Positions 34,124 to 44,841 of a stretch of DNA of 62,021 nt are shown here, in pieces; the stretch's first letter is position 1, and each line of letters opens with the position of its first letter. The notes under the pieces were generated by a model. It did not search any database. It was not told the origin of the DNA and worked only from the letters and a program-made list of their open reading frames with translations. A program made the position numbers and the translations under genes. This stretch comes from Phlegmacium glaucopus (Eukaryota; Basidiomycota; Agaricomycetes; Agaricales; Cortinariaceae), in assembly GCA_015039465.1 (NCBI GenBank), contig MU130417.1, positions 1-62,021 of the forward strand, written 5' to 3'.

Positions 34124-34127
34124 TATG

Positions 34128-35133
34128 AGGATAGTGTGTAATGATATAAATCACACACACACACCAACACAATATATTAAATGTGATATGGGCTTCCTAG
34201 GAAGTATAGCCGTTCCAATTTATTAGATTTGTCTTCACACAATAATATATTGTTTATTGTTTCACTTTTAAGTTGTGAGGAACTATAATAATTTCACTGA
34301 CTTCAGAGACCAACTCCGTTGTCAAAAGTTGTGCAGCCAATGCACCAATACAATTGTTCTGACTTCAATAAATTCCGAAGACCAATTCGGATCCCAATAT
34401 TTCTTAATAGTGTAACCAATACACTAATATTTCTTTTCCTTCCTATAGAAGGACTGTTCCTTATTTCTTAGCACACAAATGTGGGTGGTAAGAAAGAAAT
34501 GATTCAATAATTTTATTTACAAGTTTTCTATCTTATTTATACAAGTTTAAAAGCTGATTTACATGTGATTGTTATGACCTGTTTATTGGCCGCTCCGTAG
34601 TTCCCCTTATTATTCTTATCATTATTCCGGCTATTTGTTTGTAACCATTTCACAAACATCTATTTTGGGTTTGTTCCCAGTAGCCCGGCTCCCTTTATTT
34701 ACTTGTGTAATCTTTTTGTAACACTTGTGACCCTTGTGACTTCCTCAGTTTTCAAAGCACAAGTCTTTGTCCTATCCCTTTAGATAGAGTTTTTAAATGC
34801 ATGGATAATTTCCTACCTTACTATAGACTTAGTAATTACATAAATTGCAATATATTCCTTATTGACTGTCACGGTATTCATGGTTTCAGTCAGGAAATCT
34901 TGTAAATTGGACAGTATGAAAATTAGGTGATGTCTCACCATAATTATCTCCAGCCCTGTGTTATGAATTATTTCATTGCAATATATGTTTTAATCAACTG
35001 GTATAGTCAATACCAATGATTCTTTACTGTATCAGATTGCACTCATAGTTTAGTTTTTAATAATTAAATTAGGGATATTTCCGGCAAAATAAATTATCCA
35101 TGCATATATATATTTCCACCATATCAACAGAGT
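34128..35133. mobile_element. Unclassified 1,006-bp insertion inside the chromovirus RT
   Basis: Excising 34128-35133 and one copy of TATG (34124-34127 and 35134-35137) restores a continuous minus-strand reading EYLGVIISH...ITIEMDPVKV that fits the family, which defines the boundaries well. The ends are AGGATAGTGTG... and ...ATCAACAGAGT. They are neither TG...CA nor clear inverted repeats. The element has a CA microsatellite at 34152-34164 and no coding frame. Confidence 0.7.
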
Positions 35134-35137
35134 TATG

Positions 35138-36039
35138 GGATATTATGACTCCGAGGTATTCCACCTTGGTTTGTTTGAATTCACACTTGTCCGGTTTTAG
35201 GAAGAGTTTATGCTTTCATAAAAGTTCCAGTACTCTCCGAGTTACAGACCGGTGTTCCTCTAGTGTCTCCGTGAATATCAGGATATCATCAAGGTAGACC
35301 ACTACAACCCCTTCCATTATAAGTTCACGGAAGATGTCATTCATCATTGTTTGGAAAGTAGCCAGACTGTTGGTGAGGCCGAAAAACATAACCAGGGGCT
35401 CGAATAATCCCTGGTTGGTTGGAAAGCTGCTTTCCACTCGTCCCCTTTCTTTATTCGGACATTGTTAAAACCCCATCGGACATCCAACTTAGTGAAGTAT
35501 TTAGCGCCCCAGAGTCAGGTAATCAGTTCTGAAATGAGGGGAAGTGGGTACTTGTTTTTGATGGTGATCGCGTTGAGAGCTCGATAGTCCTGAACAAGCT
35601 GAAGACTTCTGTCTTTTTTTTTGATAAAGAAAACCGGAGATGCCATCGGAGATTTGGAAGGTCGGATGCGTCCAGAGTTTAAATTCTCCTGGAGGAACGC
35701 GTCAAGTTCCTTTTGTTCTGTAGGAGCTAGAGGATAGACCTTGCAACCTGATGGGTTTTCTCCTGGAATAAGTTCTACTGCATGGTCCCAAGGTTTCAGA
35801 TCAGGTAGGATATCAAAAGATTCTTTGGCAAAAACACTATCGAACTCTCGGAGATAATCCGGAACTCCTTCCTTTGTTTCCGATTGTGTATTGCACTGGA
35901 AAGCTTCTGCAAGACGTTGGGAGATGGGTGGAGGTGGCTCGGATATCTGCCTGCGGTGGTAGTAGGCCGGTGGCAAATATTCTGTTGCCATCCTCAAATT
36001 CAGGGTTTGGGCTACTTTCCTCCTCATCATCCTCATCAC
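35138..36039 (-). pseudogene. Chromovirus reverse transcriptase core
   Basis: [48 protein letters not shown] and LPLISELIT, then a TGA at 35515-35517 (minus) at an Arg position. [17 protein letters not shown] and the catalytic YLDD box (VVVVYLDDILIFTET) follow. A frameshift near 35430 separates the two halves. Confidence 0.93.
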
Positions 36040-36111
36040 AATTTTTACATGAACCAGAAGTGGGCCGGTTGAACATTTTTCAATTCAGCGTATTTCCGCC
36101 TTTTGAATTTT

Positions 36112-36594
36112 TCATTCTTCTCGGATTTCATTCCTGCATTCCGAACAACAACGGGGTGGACAGCGGGACATTTTGACTTCTCTGGTTGCCCAGTCAATCT
36201 CCGGGTTGAGCATCTTAAGCCAGGAATGTCTGAGAATCAAGGTTTGTTTTCCCAGTCCAGTAACCGCAAACAAGGATCTCTCGGAGTGTCCTTTATACCT
36301 GAGTATCAGATCAACCACTTCCGTGATCGATCCGGCTTCATTTGGGGTACCGTCAACGTTAAATACCGGAATCGGGTTTGACAGGGATTTTGTTGTGAGC
36401 CTGTTAGTTTTGACATAGTCTCTGTCAATAAACCTTCCGTCGGCTCTGGAGTCTATTAAGGACAAAAAGGAGTTTACTTCTCCAGTGTCGGTCGTTTCAA
36501 TGCTGACTTTGAGTTCCAGTGATTTTGAGTCAGCATTGAGGGAGCCAATAGTGAACTTTTTCAGGAGGGTTCTTTCCCATTGGGGTTGGAACAC
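36112..36594 (-). pseudogene. Chromovirus aspartic protease region
   Basis: The catalytic loop reads LIDSRADGRFIDRDYV, where the family has D-S-G. GGA to AGA after TCC is a CpG to CpA change, so the glycine next to the catalytic Asp is lost. LRHSWLKMLNPEIDW and the flap-like FAVTGLGKQ are recognisable. Confidence 0.8.
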
Positions 36595-36739
36595 TCAGAT
36601 TTTTTTTTGGAATTTCTGATGTTTGTACGACTTGAATGTTTTCAACCGTCTCATCTATTTCATCAATGCTATCTACATGTAAAACAGAGAACCGGTTGGT
36701 TGTTGACAGCAAGGGCGTGCAGTTCACTCGCTGTTTTGG

Positions 36740-37868
36740 CAAAAATCCTTTAAATCCTCAGTTGGACTTTCGTGTTCAGTGTTCTCTGAAGGTTCCGTTG
36801 GTTCCGGATCAGGCACTTTGTCATATTCGGCCAGCCGGAACTCCAAGAGGGTATGGAGTTTGTCATTGGACATTGTTCAGACGTCAAAACATTTTTCGCA
36901 ATGTCTTCTGATGTGTCCGATGCCTCCGCACCGGAAGCATGACAGCGGTACAGAGCCTGCTTTTCAGGCTGCGTTGATATCCATGGGTACAGGGTTTCCC
37001 GGAGTTGGCACGAGGTGTGCGTTCCTCTGTGGCGGATTTGACGGACTGAATTGGAGTGTGGTGGTACCGATTGGTCGAGAAGTGGTTGCTGCCGGACTTT
37101 TGTAAGCTGACTGGAAGGCCTCGTTAGTAGCTCAGTTTTCATCTATTGTCCATGCCATTCTGTACCATCCTGTTGGATCTGTATTGGATGGTCTTCCGTA
37201 AGCCATTGTAGCAATGGAGTTCTGAATCTGGGCATTCAGGCCTCTTCGGAATTTTACTACAATAGTTTTTGGATCAGTGTATCCAGAATCCGTGATTAGG
37301 TCTTGGAATTCGTCCACATATTCTTCCAAAGACTGTGTTTTCTGGAAATATCCAGTTGACTCTAGTCGGTTGATGGCAACCGAGTCCACATTTGCGGGAC
37401 AGAACTCCTTTTTGAAGTCGTCTCAGAAATCAGACCAATCCAGGAACCGGGTTGACTCAGGGTTTTCCATTTCCCATCAGAAAACTCTGGCTGCCCACTT
37501 TGATGCTCTTCCGGATTTCATGTAGGACATGGCCCAGATGATTTTTGTTTGCTTGTCCAAGAATTCATCAGAACAGAGCCGGATGTACATTTGGCAGGAG
37601 TGAAGGAACATTGTTCCTTTGAATCGTTCTCCGTCAAACTCCGTTGGGAATGCCGGCCTTGCAGAGCGTGTCCGGGGTATGTTTTCAGTTTGAGGGGGAA
37701 CCTCTTCTTGTGGTACAGATGATTGTACATTTGGAACGAGTCAATGGATTGTCTCCATGATTTGGTCAAATCTGTTTTGGTATTCGATGTCCCGAGCTCG
37801 CAATAGGACAACTTCTCTTTCCAGCTGGGCAGTGCGTTCATCGTCCATGGCTGATAGGAAGGAGCCAC
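36740..37868 (-). pseudogene. Chromovirus gag
   Basis: Several minus-strand blocks are split by stops. SGYTDPKTIVVKFRRGLNAQ, IATMAYGRP and YFQKTQSLEEYVDEFQDLI are typical of retrotransposon capsid. A CCHC knuckle is expected near 36900-36950, where the plus strand reads tgtccgatgcctccgcaccg, but I cannot show all its residues in one frame. The N-terminus starts around 37868. Confidence 0.75.
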
Positions 37869-38019
37869 TCGGAGATGCGTGCTGTGAAGACAAGGAGGGA
37901 GCCACGGTCTGGGAGTGTACAGAGTCTGATTGGCCTGAATTGGGGGCTGTAAATCGGACTATTGTTCCACTGTGCGGACCGGACTCGGTCCGTTAAAGGG
38001 AGATCCTTTCATAATGTTA

Positions 38020-38567
38020 TGTTAAGTTTAAAGCAAAAGAGAAGTCACGTCGGAGTTACTCCGGAACGGACGGAACAGAACCGGAACAGTAACCCGGAAA
38101 GGACGTTGGCCTCAGCGTATGTGCTGTGCCGCCCAGCTCCTAAGGTGTCCTGATTTCGGAACAGAAGAATAAAGTAACAAGTCGGAAGACCTCAGTGACT
38201 TAGAGGGAAAACAAGAGGAGGGGAACTAAGTTGATATTCGAACTAAGGGAAAACATACAAGTTCGAGTACTTTAAATATAAAAAGAATTGCAACCAAAAT
38301 ATAGAATAAAAATATAAGTGCTGCGTTCTGCTCCCGGGAAAGGTCCTGCATTCTTGGGTGAATAATCCATGGCTAGTGTGCTGACTGATGATGGGAAAGA
38401 TGATGACAAAGAATAGTGGTAGTGGCGAAGAAGTGATAACGGGTTTGGAGTTTAGTCAGAGGAACCGGAATGTCACGGAGAAGTCTCGGAGTTGAACATA
38501 GAAGGAGTAGTCCGTAATATAAGGGAAGTAACTCCGACGTGACTTCTCTTTTGCTTTAAACTTAACA
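38020..38567. mobile_element. 548-bp element with 41-bp terminal inverted repeats
   Basis: Both ends are TGTTAAGTTTAAAGCAAAAG extended to 41 identical bases. It lies exactly at the internal boundary of the chromovirus 5' LTR, with TGTTA at 38015-38019 and at the first five LTR bases. TG...CA ends plus a 5-bp duplication fit a solo LTR, but such long inverted ends fit a MITE. TGTTA is also the element's own terminus, so the TSD is ambiguous. Confidence 0.65.
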
Positions 38568-38980
38568 TGTTAGGGCAACTGCGATGCTGACTTAGTCAAG
38601 CTAGCAGGGGATCCAAAGTTAATAATATTTCAGAAAAGATATCTACAAGTGACTTACCTAGCAGGGGATCCAAAGAGGAAAGGATGGGGATCCCTGCTAG
38701 GCTGGGGGTGTTTAAGTACTAATATGGACATAACAGAGATATAAAATAAATAAAGGAATGATACAATAATAATTAATTAATTAAATAAGAAGTGGTGTGA
38801 TATGAAAAATAGAAATAAAAGATGGGGTGAATTGGAGGATCAGAGTCGGAGCAGAACTACGGGGTTCTGGAGTCAACCAGTGACAGAAGCAGAGTTGGAT
38901 GGAAGGTTGGAGGTTGTCGGAAAGGCAGGGTGTATGATTCTAAAGTTGAGGTTTGGGTTGAAGTCGGGTGTCCCCTAACA
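38568..38980 (-). repeat. Chromovirus 5' LTR
   Basis: 413 bp, homologous to 31424-31837. It abuts Helitron sequence at 38981. Confidence 0.93.
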
Positions 38981-39355
38981 GACCTAATGGAAGGTGTTGA
39001 TCACCAAATGTTTCACAGCACTGTTATCATGCATACAGATTGCATTCCAGACTTTGAGAGATACCATTATTGCAATGGGGAGCAAATCTGTTTCAGCAAT
39101 ATGTGGTGGATGCATGGGCTGCTGTGGAACAAAGTACATTAAACTGGATAAAGCATCATCACAAGGACTTACAAGCAGAGGTGTATTCTGGACTTCAAGA
39201 TGCTGTACTGGACTTTGAGATGCTGTATTGGGTGATAGAGATAACAATATAAATCTGACAGAACATGGAAGATGTATTATTCTTCCCTCCAGCTTTATAG
39301 GCAGTGAATGTCAGATGATGCAGCTATTTCAAGATTATAGTGCTAGAATTGGCAA
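38981..39355 (+). pseudogene. Helitron Rep N-terminal fragment
   Basis: FQQYVVDAWAAVEQSTLNW and KHHHKDLQAEVYSGLQDAVL are followed, after a short internal tandem duplication that shifts the frame, by HGRCIILPSSFIGSECQMMQ and LFQDYSARI. These match the helitron-like N domain that precedes the HUH Rep motifs. The HUH region itself is absent. Downstream Rep coding reappears only at 43764. Confidence 0.7.
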
Positions 39356-40079
39356 AAATAAGTGGTAGGAATGAAGAATATGAGATGGGAAAGGAAATAG
39401 ACTGTGTCTTGATTTGAATGTAAGCACAAGTATTTGGCAAGGAAATGAAGGAAGGAGCTCAATAAAATTTGTAAAGGCAAAATAATACGCTATATTGGTG
39501 ACTGAAGCAACCAGAGCACTTGTGGGTGTCCATGAGGGCAACTTGAAGTGAAAATATGCAAAAGTTGTGGGCAATTTTTGGTGGAAAAAGAATCAAATGG
39601 AAGTTTGTAATATAGGAGAAGGAAGTGAAATGTTATGTTGCTTTTAGGATGTTTCTTGAGGGTGATTCTTTTGAGAGTGGTGTATATGGGGAAATGAAAG
39701 GAGGAAATATAGGAATATGGCGACAAATGGAGGCTAACACCTAGCTTGCTTTGTAGTTGAGATTGCGCCATGTTTGAGAAGTTATATGACTTGAATAAAA
39801 GTGTGTGACTGAAAATGGACTGAGCAAACAGTTAAATAGGAATTGGAAAGGAGGAGCATAAAGCAGTGTGGAAAAGCGAAAATATTTGGCTGATGTCGGC
39901 TCTTCTCCTCCCTACTGTAATATTGACTGTCCTGAGTCATCATCCAGTGGGTTGGCGTTATTGGTGTCTTCTTTCTGATCAAGGAAAGAGCTAGCATGTG
40001 ATAGAGGGAGCTGAGTCGCTCTGGAGGAGTTCTTGATATGAGGCAACCTTGTGTCGCTTGAAGGAGTGGTGATGAAGGT
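39356..40079. other. Unassigned region
   Basis: AT-rich with several short minus-strand frames of hydrophobic low-complexity composition. No recognisable domain. It could be intronic or non-coding. Confidence 0.3.
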
Positions 40080-40550
40080 CATATGTATAAATGCAATGAG
40101 AAGTGAAAATGAGCAGGAATAACCAGGAAATTGCTATGTTGGCTTGAAGTCGGTGGGAAAGGGAGCTAATAGGTGATTTGATGGCGAAGATTGGATAGAC
40201 AATATTTTGAGAGTCAAGGGATCAGTGGGAAAGACTATAGGTGAAAATCCAATAAAAGTGAAAAGGAGCAGAAATTTCCAAGAAATCATTAAGTTGGCTT
40301 GAAGTGGGGGTAAAAGCGAGAAAATAGGCAACATAGAGGCAAATATTGCATAGCCTTGGGAGTTGAAAGAGCAGTGATGACAACAGTAGGTAAGAATGCG
40401 ATGAAAGGCAAAAAGGAGCAGGAATAACCAAGAAATTGCTATATCAGCTTGAAGTTGGTGGAAAAGGGAGCTAGTAGGTGATGTAATGGTGAAGATTGGA
40501 TAGAAAATATTTTGTGAGTCAAGGGAGTGGCAGGATTTGCATATAATACT
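40080..40550. repeat. ~152-bp imperfect tandem repeat, three units
   Basis: Units starting near 40138, 40293 and 40443 share 'ggcttgaagt', 'aaagggagctaataggtgat', 'gatggcgaagattggatag' and 'gaggagcaggaataaccaa' type words. The repeat accounts for the 250-residue minus-strand open frame here, which I do not call a gene. Confidence 0.6.
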
Positions 40551-41554
40551 CATTTTGCCAATTACTGATAAAATGGATAATTCTGGTGATGTAGCATCAT
40601 GCTGAAGCGAAATATGAGGTAGACTGCTGCATATAATCATCAAGTTCCCCATTATTAGTTGAAGCGCTGACCAGAGTACTAGGAGCATGATATTACTGCA
40701 AGAGTGATGCTGGGTGGAAATAGTGGCATTATTGAGCACTTTATGATCCTGGGACGTCGCATACAGGAGAAAAGGAGCAGAGGTATATGTAAGAGGAGAT
40801 ATAGATGAGAGATTGAGGGAGCAATGATTTTCCAAGGTTGTAGCCTGAATTGAGCTATAGGGTGACACAATTAGTAATTTGATCACAGTTGATGGGGTTG
40901 GAGCACAGCACTTTTAGGTGCAGAGGCTGCAGCAACATTATAGGACAATGAGCAAGGGTCAGAATGTCACAAAGGAGGGGATTTGGAAAGGGGGAGGGAT
41001 TTGCAAGCTGAGAGATGAGAGAGCGAAATACAGTCTGGGTCAGAGGAGCATAAGGTAGTTGTTGGCTTAGCAACACCTAATATATCAGAATCAGATGTCT
41101 TGCTTGATTGGAGTGATTGATGGCAACATTAAATGTAACTAGAAACAACAGTGGGGCTTTCCTGAGGTGTGCAATAAGGCACTTTTTGGACAGAAACTGT
41201 AGGGAGCGTAGGAGGGTCACTTTTATCTGTGTTACTGATGAGGAGAGCACTTTGAGCGGCAGAGGTTGTATTATCAAGAATGTGATGTGGGGAGACTTCT
41301 TGAACCTGTGCAGACACCTTAGGAGAAAGGGACATTAATTCTCTTGGTGTGACAGTGATAGGAGCTCCTATTGCTCGCTTATAGGGTTTTACTTCACTAG
41401 GAGGTCCATGCATATGGGGAAGTGTCTTGTGCATTGCATGTGGTCTATTCTTACACACAGGTGCCTCAAAGGGTGCTCCAATAATCCATAGTCCAGGAGG
41501 AGCATAAGTGGCAGATTTAGCACATTGATGAGTGTGTTTGGGCATAGTAAGCAG

Positions 41555-42314
41555 TGATGTACCTGCGGTGGGGACAGACCACAAGTAGTACACAGTTTGT
41601 GGGGTTGATGTAGTTCTCTTCAGTAGGTGATAGTGAGGTTTTATGAGGTGCGAAGGTTCGCTTTAAAGTGCGAGATGATGCACAGAAAAAGCAAAGCCCA
41701 CAGGATGATTTTGAAGGAGTGCCAGAGCAGCTTAGTACGACGTTCCAAAGGTGGGATCAAAACTCTGGTAATTTGTCCATTCTCCTCTGTTCTATTACCC
41801 TACTTGCTACTGCTAATAATATAGTAACTAGCAATAGCTAAGTGCGGAAAGGTGAAACAGGAATGTAAAATATGGGTTAAAGCGGAGTCACATGGATCTG
41901 GTAATTTGGTAATGAAACATAGGAGATAAGAGCCAAATAAAAGGAGACAAGATAAAAATAAAGGTGATGAGTAATACAGTCACCTGAGTGACCTTTGTTG
42001 GAGTCATGTTTAAAGATTGTGAGAAGAGCTGGCAACTGCGAATGATAATGCAAATGTTGGTGATGACTGCAAGTATCTGTGATGATCTGTGAGTATTCTG
42101 CAATGATCTGCGAGTATGTGCAATGATGTGCAATGATGTGTAATGATCTGCAATGATCTGCAATGACCTGCAATGACCTGCAATGATCTGCAATGATCTG
42201 CAATGATCTGCAAGTATCCGCAATGATATGTGAGCATCTGCAAGTATACTGCGAAGGTTGTGAAACCACGAAAATGGTGTGTTTACATCCCTAGATGTCT
42301 CCCAGGTCCTATCA
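41555..42314 (+). repeat. Solo-LTR-like element, GCnn family, copy 2
   Basis: TGATGTACC...GGTCCTATCA, 760 bp, with TSD GCAG (41551-41554 and 42315-42318). It has an expanded run of CTGCAATGATCTGC words at 42120-42220. Confidence 0.85.
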
Positions 42315-42508
42315 GCAGCTGGAAGTTTGGAACACTTGCAGTGGCAACTATATTGGTAGGAGACTGTGTCTGAACCTTTGCTTCTGGGATAGGGCGGTAT
42401 ACATGAGGAGGAGCAATTGTTTCTTCCATGCTCTCCCAGGTAGCAGAGTCCTTCACTTTTTGTGTTCTAGTGCAACTAGGGGCAACAAAATTAGTGTTCT
42501 GGGAGCGG

Positions 42509-43336
42509 TGATAGGATCCATATAGCCTCTAGGTTTGTAAACAGGTTATTTTCGAGATTTGACAACTTCGCAGACACTCGCAGATACCTCGCAGTTACCA
42601 TTACCACTTGCACTCTCGGCCGCGGTTACCAGTAACTCTCGCACTATCATTTGTATGTCCGGCACTACCTTTTGCTCCTCGCTCATACATTGCACAACCA
42701 TTCTACAACCCCTACAACTATCGAAAGCACTCTCATTACTCTTCTCATTTTGCCCTTTTGCAGCATTACCTCTGCACAGCCACTATCTAATCTCGTGGTC
42801 TTTCACGGTTTGCATAAGCATACTTTACCTCTCCGGTATCCCCTGCACTGGTTTTATTATGGTTCGTGTCTATTTTGCACTTGCTTTCTTTCATTTTTCC
42901 ATATATATATTTTATCATATACTTCAAAACAGGAGGTCATTCAACTGACCTCCTTACTCATCATATTTATTTTTACTTCATCTCCTATGTCTTCATTACC
43001 AAACTATTGGGTCAATGTGATTTCGCATTAGCCCAATTTTTACATTACTGTTTCGCATATCCGCACCTGGTTAGTTTACAACTCTTGTATTAAGTATCTG
43101 TAGCAAGTAGGAGGGAAGGTGAACAAGAGATGGCCAGGGTTTTGATCCCATAAACTTTGCAGCAACGTTCTAAGTCAATAGTCTCATTCTTTAAACTACT
43201 TCGTGCACTGCGTTCTCATTCTCTTCTTGCATATTTCAATACCACAAACTTCTCTTTAAATTCTATCGAGGAAAACTACATTAACCCCTCTGAACCACGT
43301 TACTACTTGCAGTCTGATCCCACCGCAGGTACATCA
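42509..43336 (-). repeat. Solo-LTR-like element, GCnn family, copy 3, inverted and diverged
   Basis: TGATAGGATCC...CGCAGGTACATCA, 828 bp, with TSD GCGG (42505-42508 and 43337-43340). The interior differs from the other copies. Only the ends and scattered words match. Confidence 0.75.
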
Positions 43337-43392
43337 GCGGAGATGGGAGAGCTCAGCTTCTATAGTCGCCATGCGGTCTGTAATGGAGAGCT

Positions 43393-43763
43393 GATGGGAG
43401 TATGATGAAATAAATGATGGCAAACAATGAGAGAGACAATGACAAGACTTTAATTCTAAACTCTGGGGAGAGAGGCGAATACTTTCTTATTGTTCTGTAA
43501 CTAAGTTACATGGGTTTTTTCTAGTAAAGGTGATTGGAATAAATGGGGAAATGAATCACAAGGTGTGTGGAGTAAATAGCATCAAAAAGCATAAGGAGCT
43601 AAGTGAGAAAATATAAAAAGTCGCACCATAAGATAAAAGGAGCATGGAGAATAACTGGTAGCTAGGTAACAGTAAAATGATGCGAACATGATTTTGGCAT
43701 GATGAGTGGATGCATAACAGTAGGAATGATAGGAAATCAAAAGAAGCAAAGTGATGCACAGCA
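43393..43763. other. Unassigned spacer
   Basis: No recognisable gene. It ends where Helitron homology begins (gaagctgtcagg at 43764). Confidence 0.3.
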
Positions 43764-44460
43764 TGAAGCTGTCAGGTACATTCACAAGTACATTTACAAA
43801 GGCCACGACCACACAACCCTGGAGTTTTGTGATGACCAGAATTGTGATGAAGTCAAGGAGTACTTGGATGCATGCTACATTGGATCAGTTGAAAGCTGCT
43901 ATCATATCTTTGAATTTGTCATGCATGCTGAAGAGCCCACTGTTTACCGACTTCCTGTTCATTTGGAAGATCAGCAATTGGTGTACTTTGGTCCAGATGA
44001 CAATGCAGATCAGGTTGTGGAGAGGGGTGAAACCAGGGACACTCCTCTTACTGCTTGGTTTAAAATCAATGAATCCAATCCTCAGGTTAGAAACACTACT
44101 TATCAGAACTTTCCTTAGACTTGGGTATATGATACAAAGACAAAGAAGTGGAAGCCTAGACAGAAAGGATATGCAATTGGTCAGCTGTATTTTGCTTCAC
44201 CATCTTCAGGGGAATGGTTTTATCTTTAAACTCTTCTTACTGTGGTTCCAGGTGCAACTCCCTTTGCTCATTTACGCACAGTCAATGGTGTTGAATATGC
44301 CACTTTCAAAGAGGCATGTAATGCTCTTGGTTTGCTGGAGAATGATCATGAGTGGAGACTATGTTTACAAGAGGCATGAGAGATGCAGACAGGTTATACC
44401 CTTGGGATGCTCTTTGCTACCATTCTCTTCCACTGCAACCCTACTTCACCAGGAGTTCTC
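43764..44460 (+). pseudogene. Helitron Rep/helicase linker fragment, CpG-decayed
   Basis: Homologous to 61820-61135 (minus). It contains EAVRYIHKYIYKGHDHTTLEF, YIGSVESCYHIFEFVMHAEE, LEDQQLVYFGPDDN and CNALGLLENDHEWRLC. Internal stops (about 44116, 44227 and 44378) break it. Against the other copy, several Arg codons have become Cys, His, Gln, Trp or stop, nearly all explainable as CpG transitions. Homology stops at ggagttctc, where the intact copy goes on. Confidence 0.85.
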
Positions 44461-44841
44461 CATCAGGAAAAACACCTTTGCCCTAGGATAGTCTAAGGAC
44501 AGTCTAAAATACTCTAAGACACCCCCAGAGCTCTTAGAGCCTTAGAGCTCCAAGAGTGCTCTAAGAAGGTATTATTCCAATGTCTTTTTTTTTGTAAACT
44601 CAGAGGGTGTCCTAGGTATGTCCTGGGTATGTCCTGGGGCAACCTAAGAGTGTCCTGAGGCAACCTGAGAGCATCCCTGAGGCAGCCTTAGTCCCTTTAG
44701 ATCTGATGCTAGAGCATATATAAACCAGATATTTGAATAGTCTCACACAACAGAATAATAATAATATAATACAATCATATTCAATTATTCTAAACATCAT
44801 ATATACTAGTAATAAAATAATAATAAAATAGTCAGCCCATT
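44461..44841. other. Repeat-rich flank with CTAAGAC words
   Basis: Repeated gtctaaggac/ctctaagaca and gtcctgaggcaacct words resemble sub-terminal repeats of yet another inverted-repeat element. I could not identify both ends. No gene seen. Confidence 0.4.

Larger units (their letters stand above)
31424..38980 (-). mobile_element. Ty3/gypsy chromovirus, full-length, decayed, with two insertions
   Basis: LTRs at 31424-31837 (3') and 38568-38980 (5') read TGTTAGGG...CCTAACA. The polypurine tract (ccccccttcgg on the plus strand) is next to the 3' LTR. Minus-strand order is gag, protease, RT, RNase H, integrase, chromodomain. Two foreign segments lie inside (34128-35133 and 38020-38567). Flanking 5-mers (CCTTA and GACCT) do not match, so the TSD is eroded or the ends derive from recombination. 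LTR differences are mostly CG versus TG/CA. Confidence 0.93.
41090..43392 (-). pseudogene. Unrecognised gene interrupted by two solo LTRs
   Basis: The minus-strand start is ATG at about 43392 (MATIEAELSHLR). Removing the LTR at 42509-43336 with one TSD continues the frame as SQNTNFVAPSCTRTQKVKDS. Removing the LTR at 41555-42314 continues with TMPKHTHQCAKSATYAPP. The later part is Ser/Pro-rich (HNILDN-like 'HHILDNTTSAAQSALLIS'). Reading continuity across both insertions supports a real coding sequence. No family is recognised. It might be a retroelement gag. Confidence 0.5.

Noticed and set aside
40134..40886. 250-residue minus-strand open frame, hydrophobic
   Set aside because: Composition is low-complexity Ser/Leu/Ile and it is largely explained by a 152-bp tandem repeat. 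Membrane-like segments here are probably composition artefacts.
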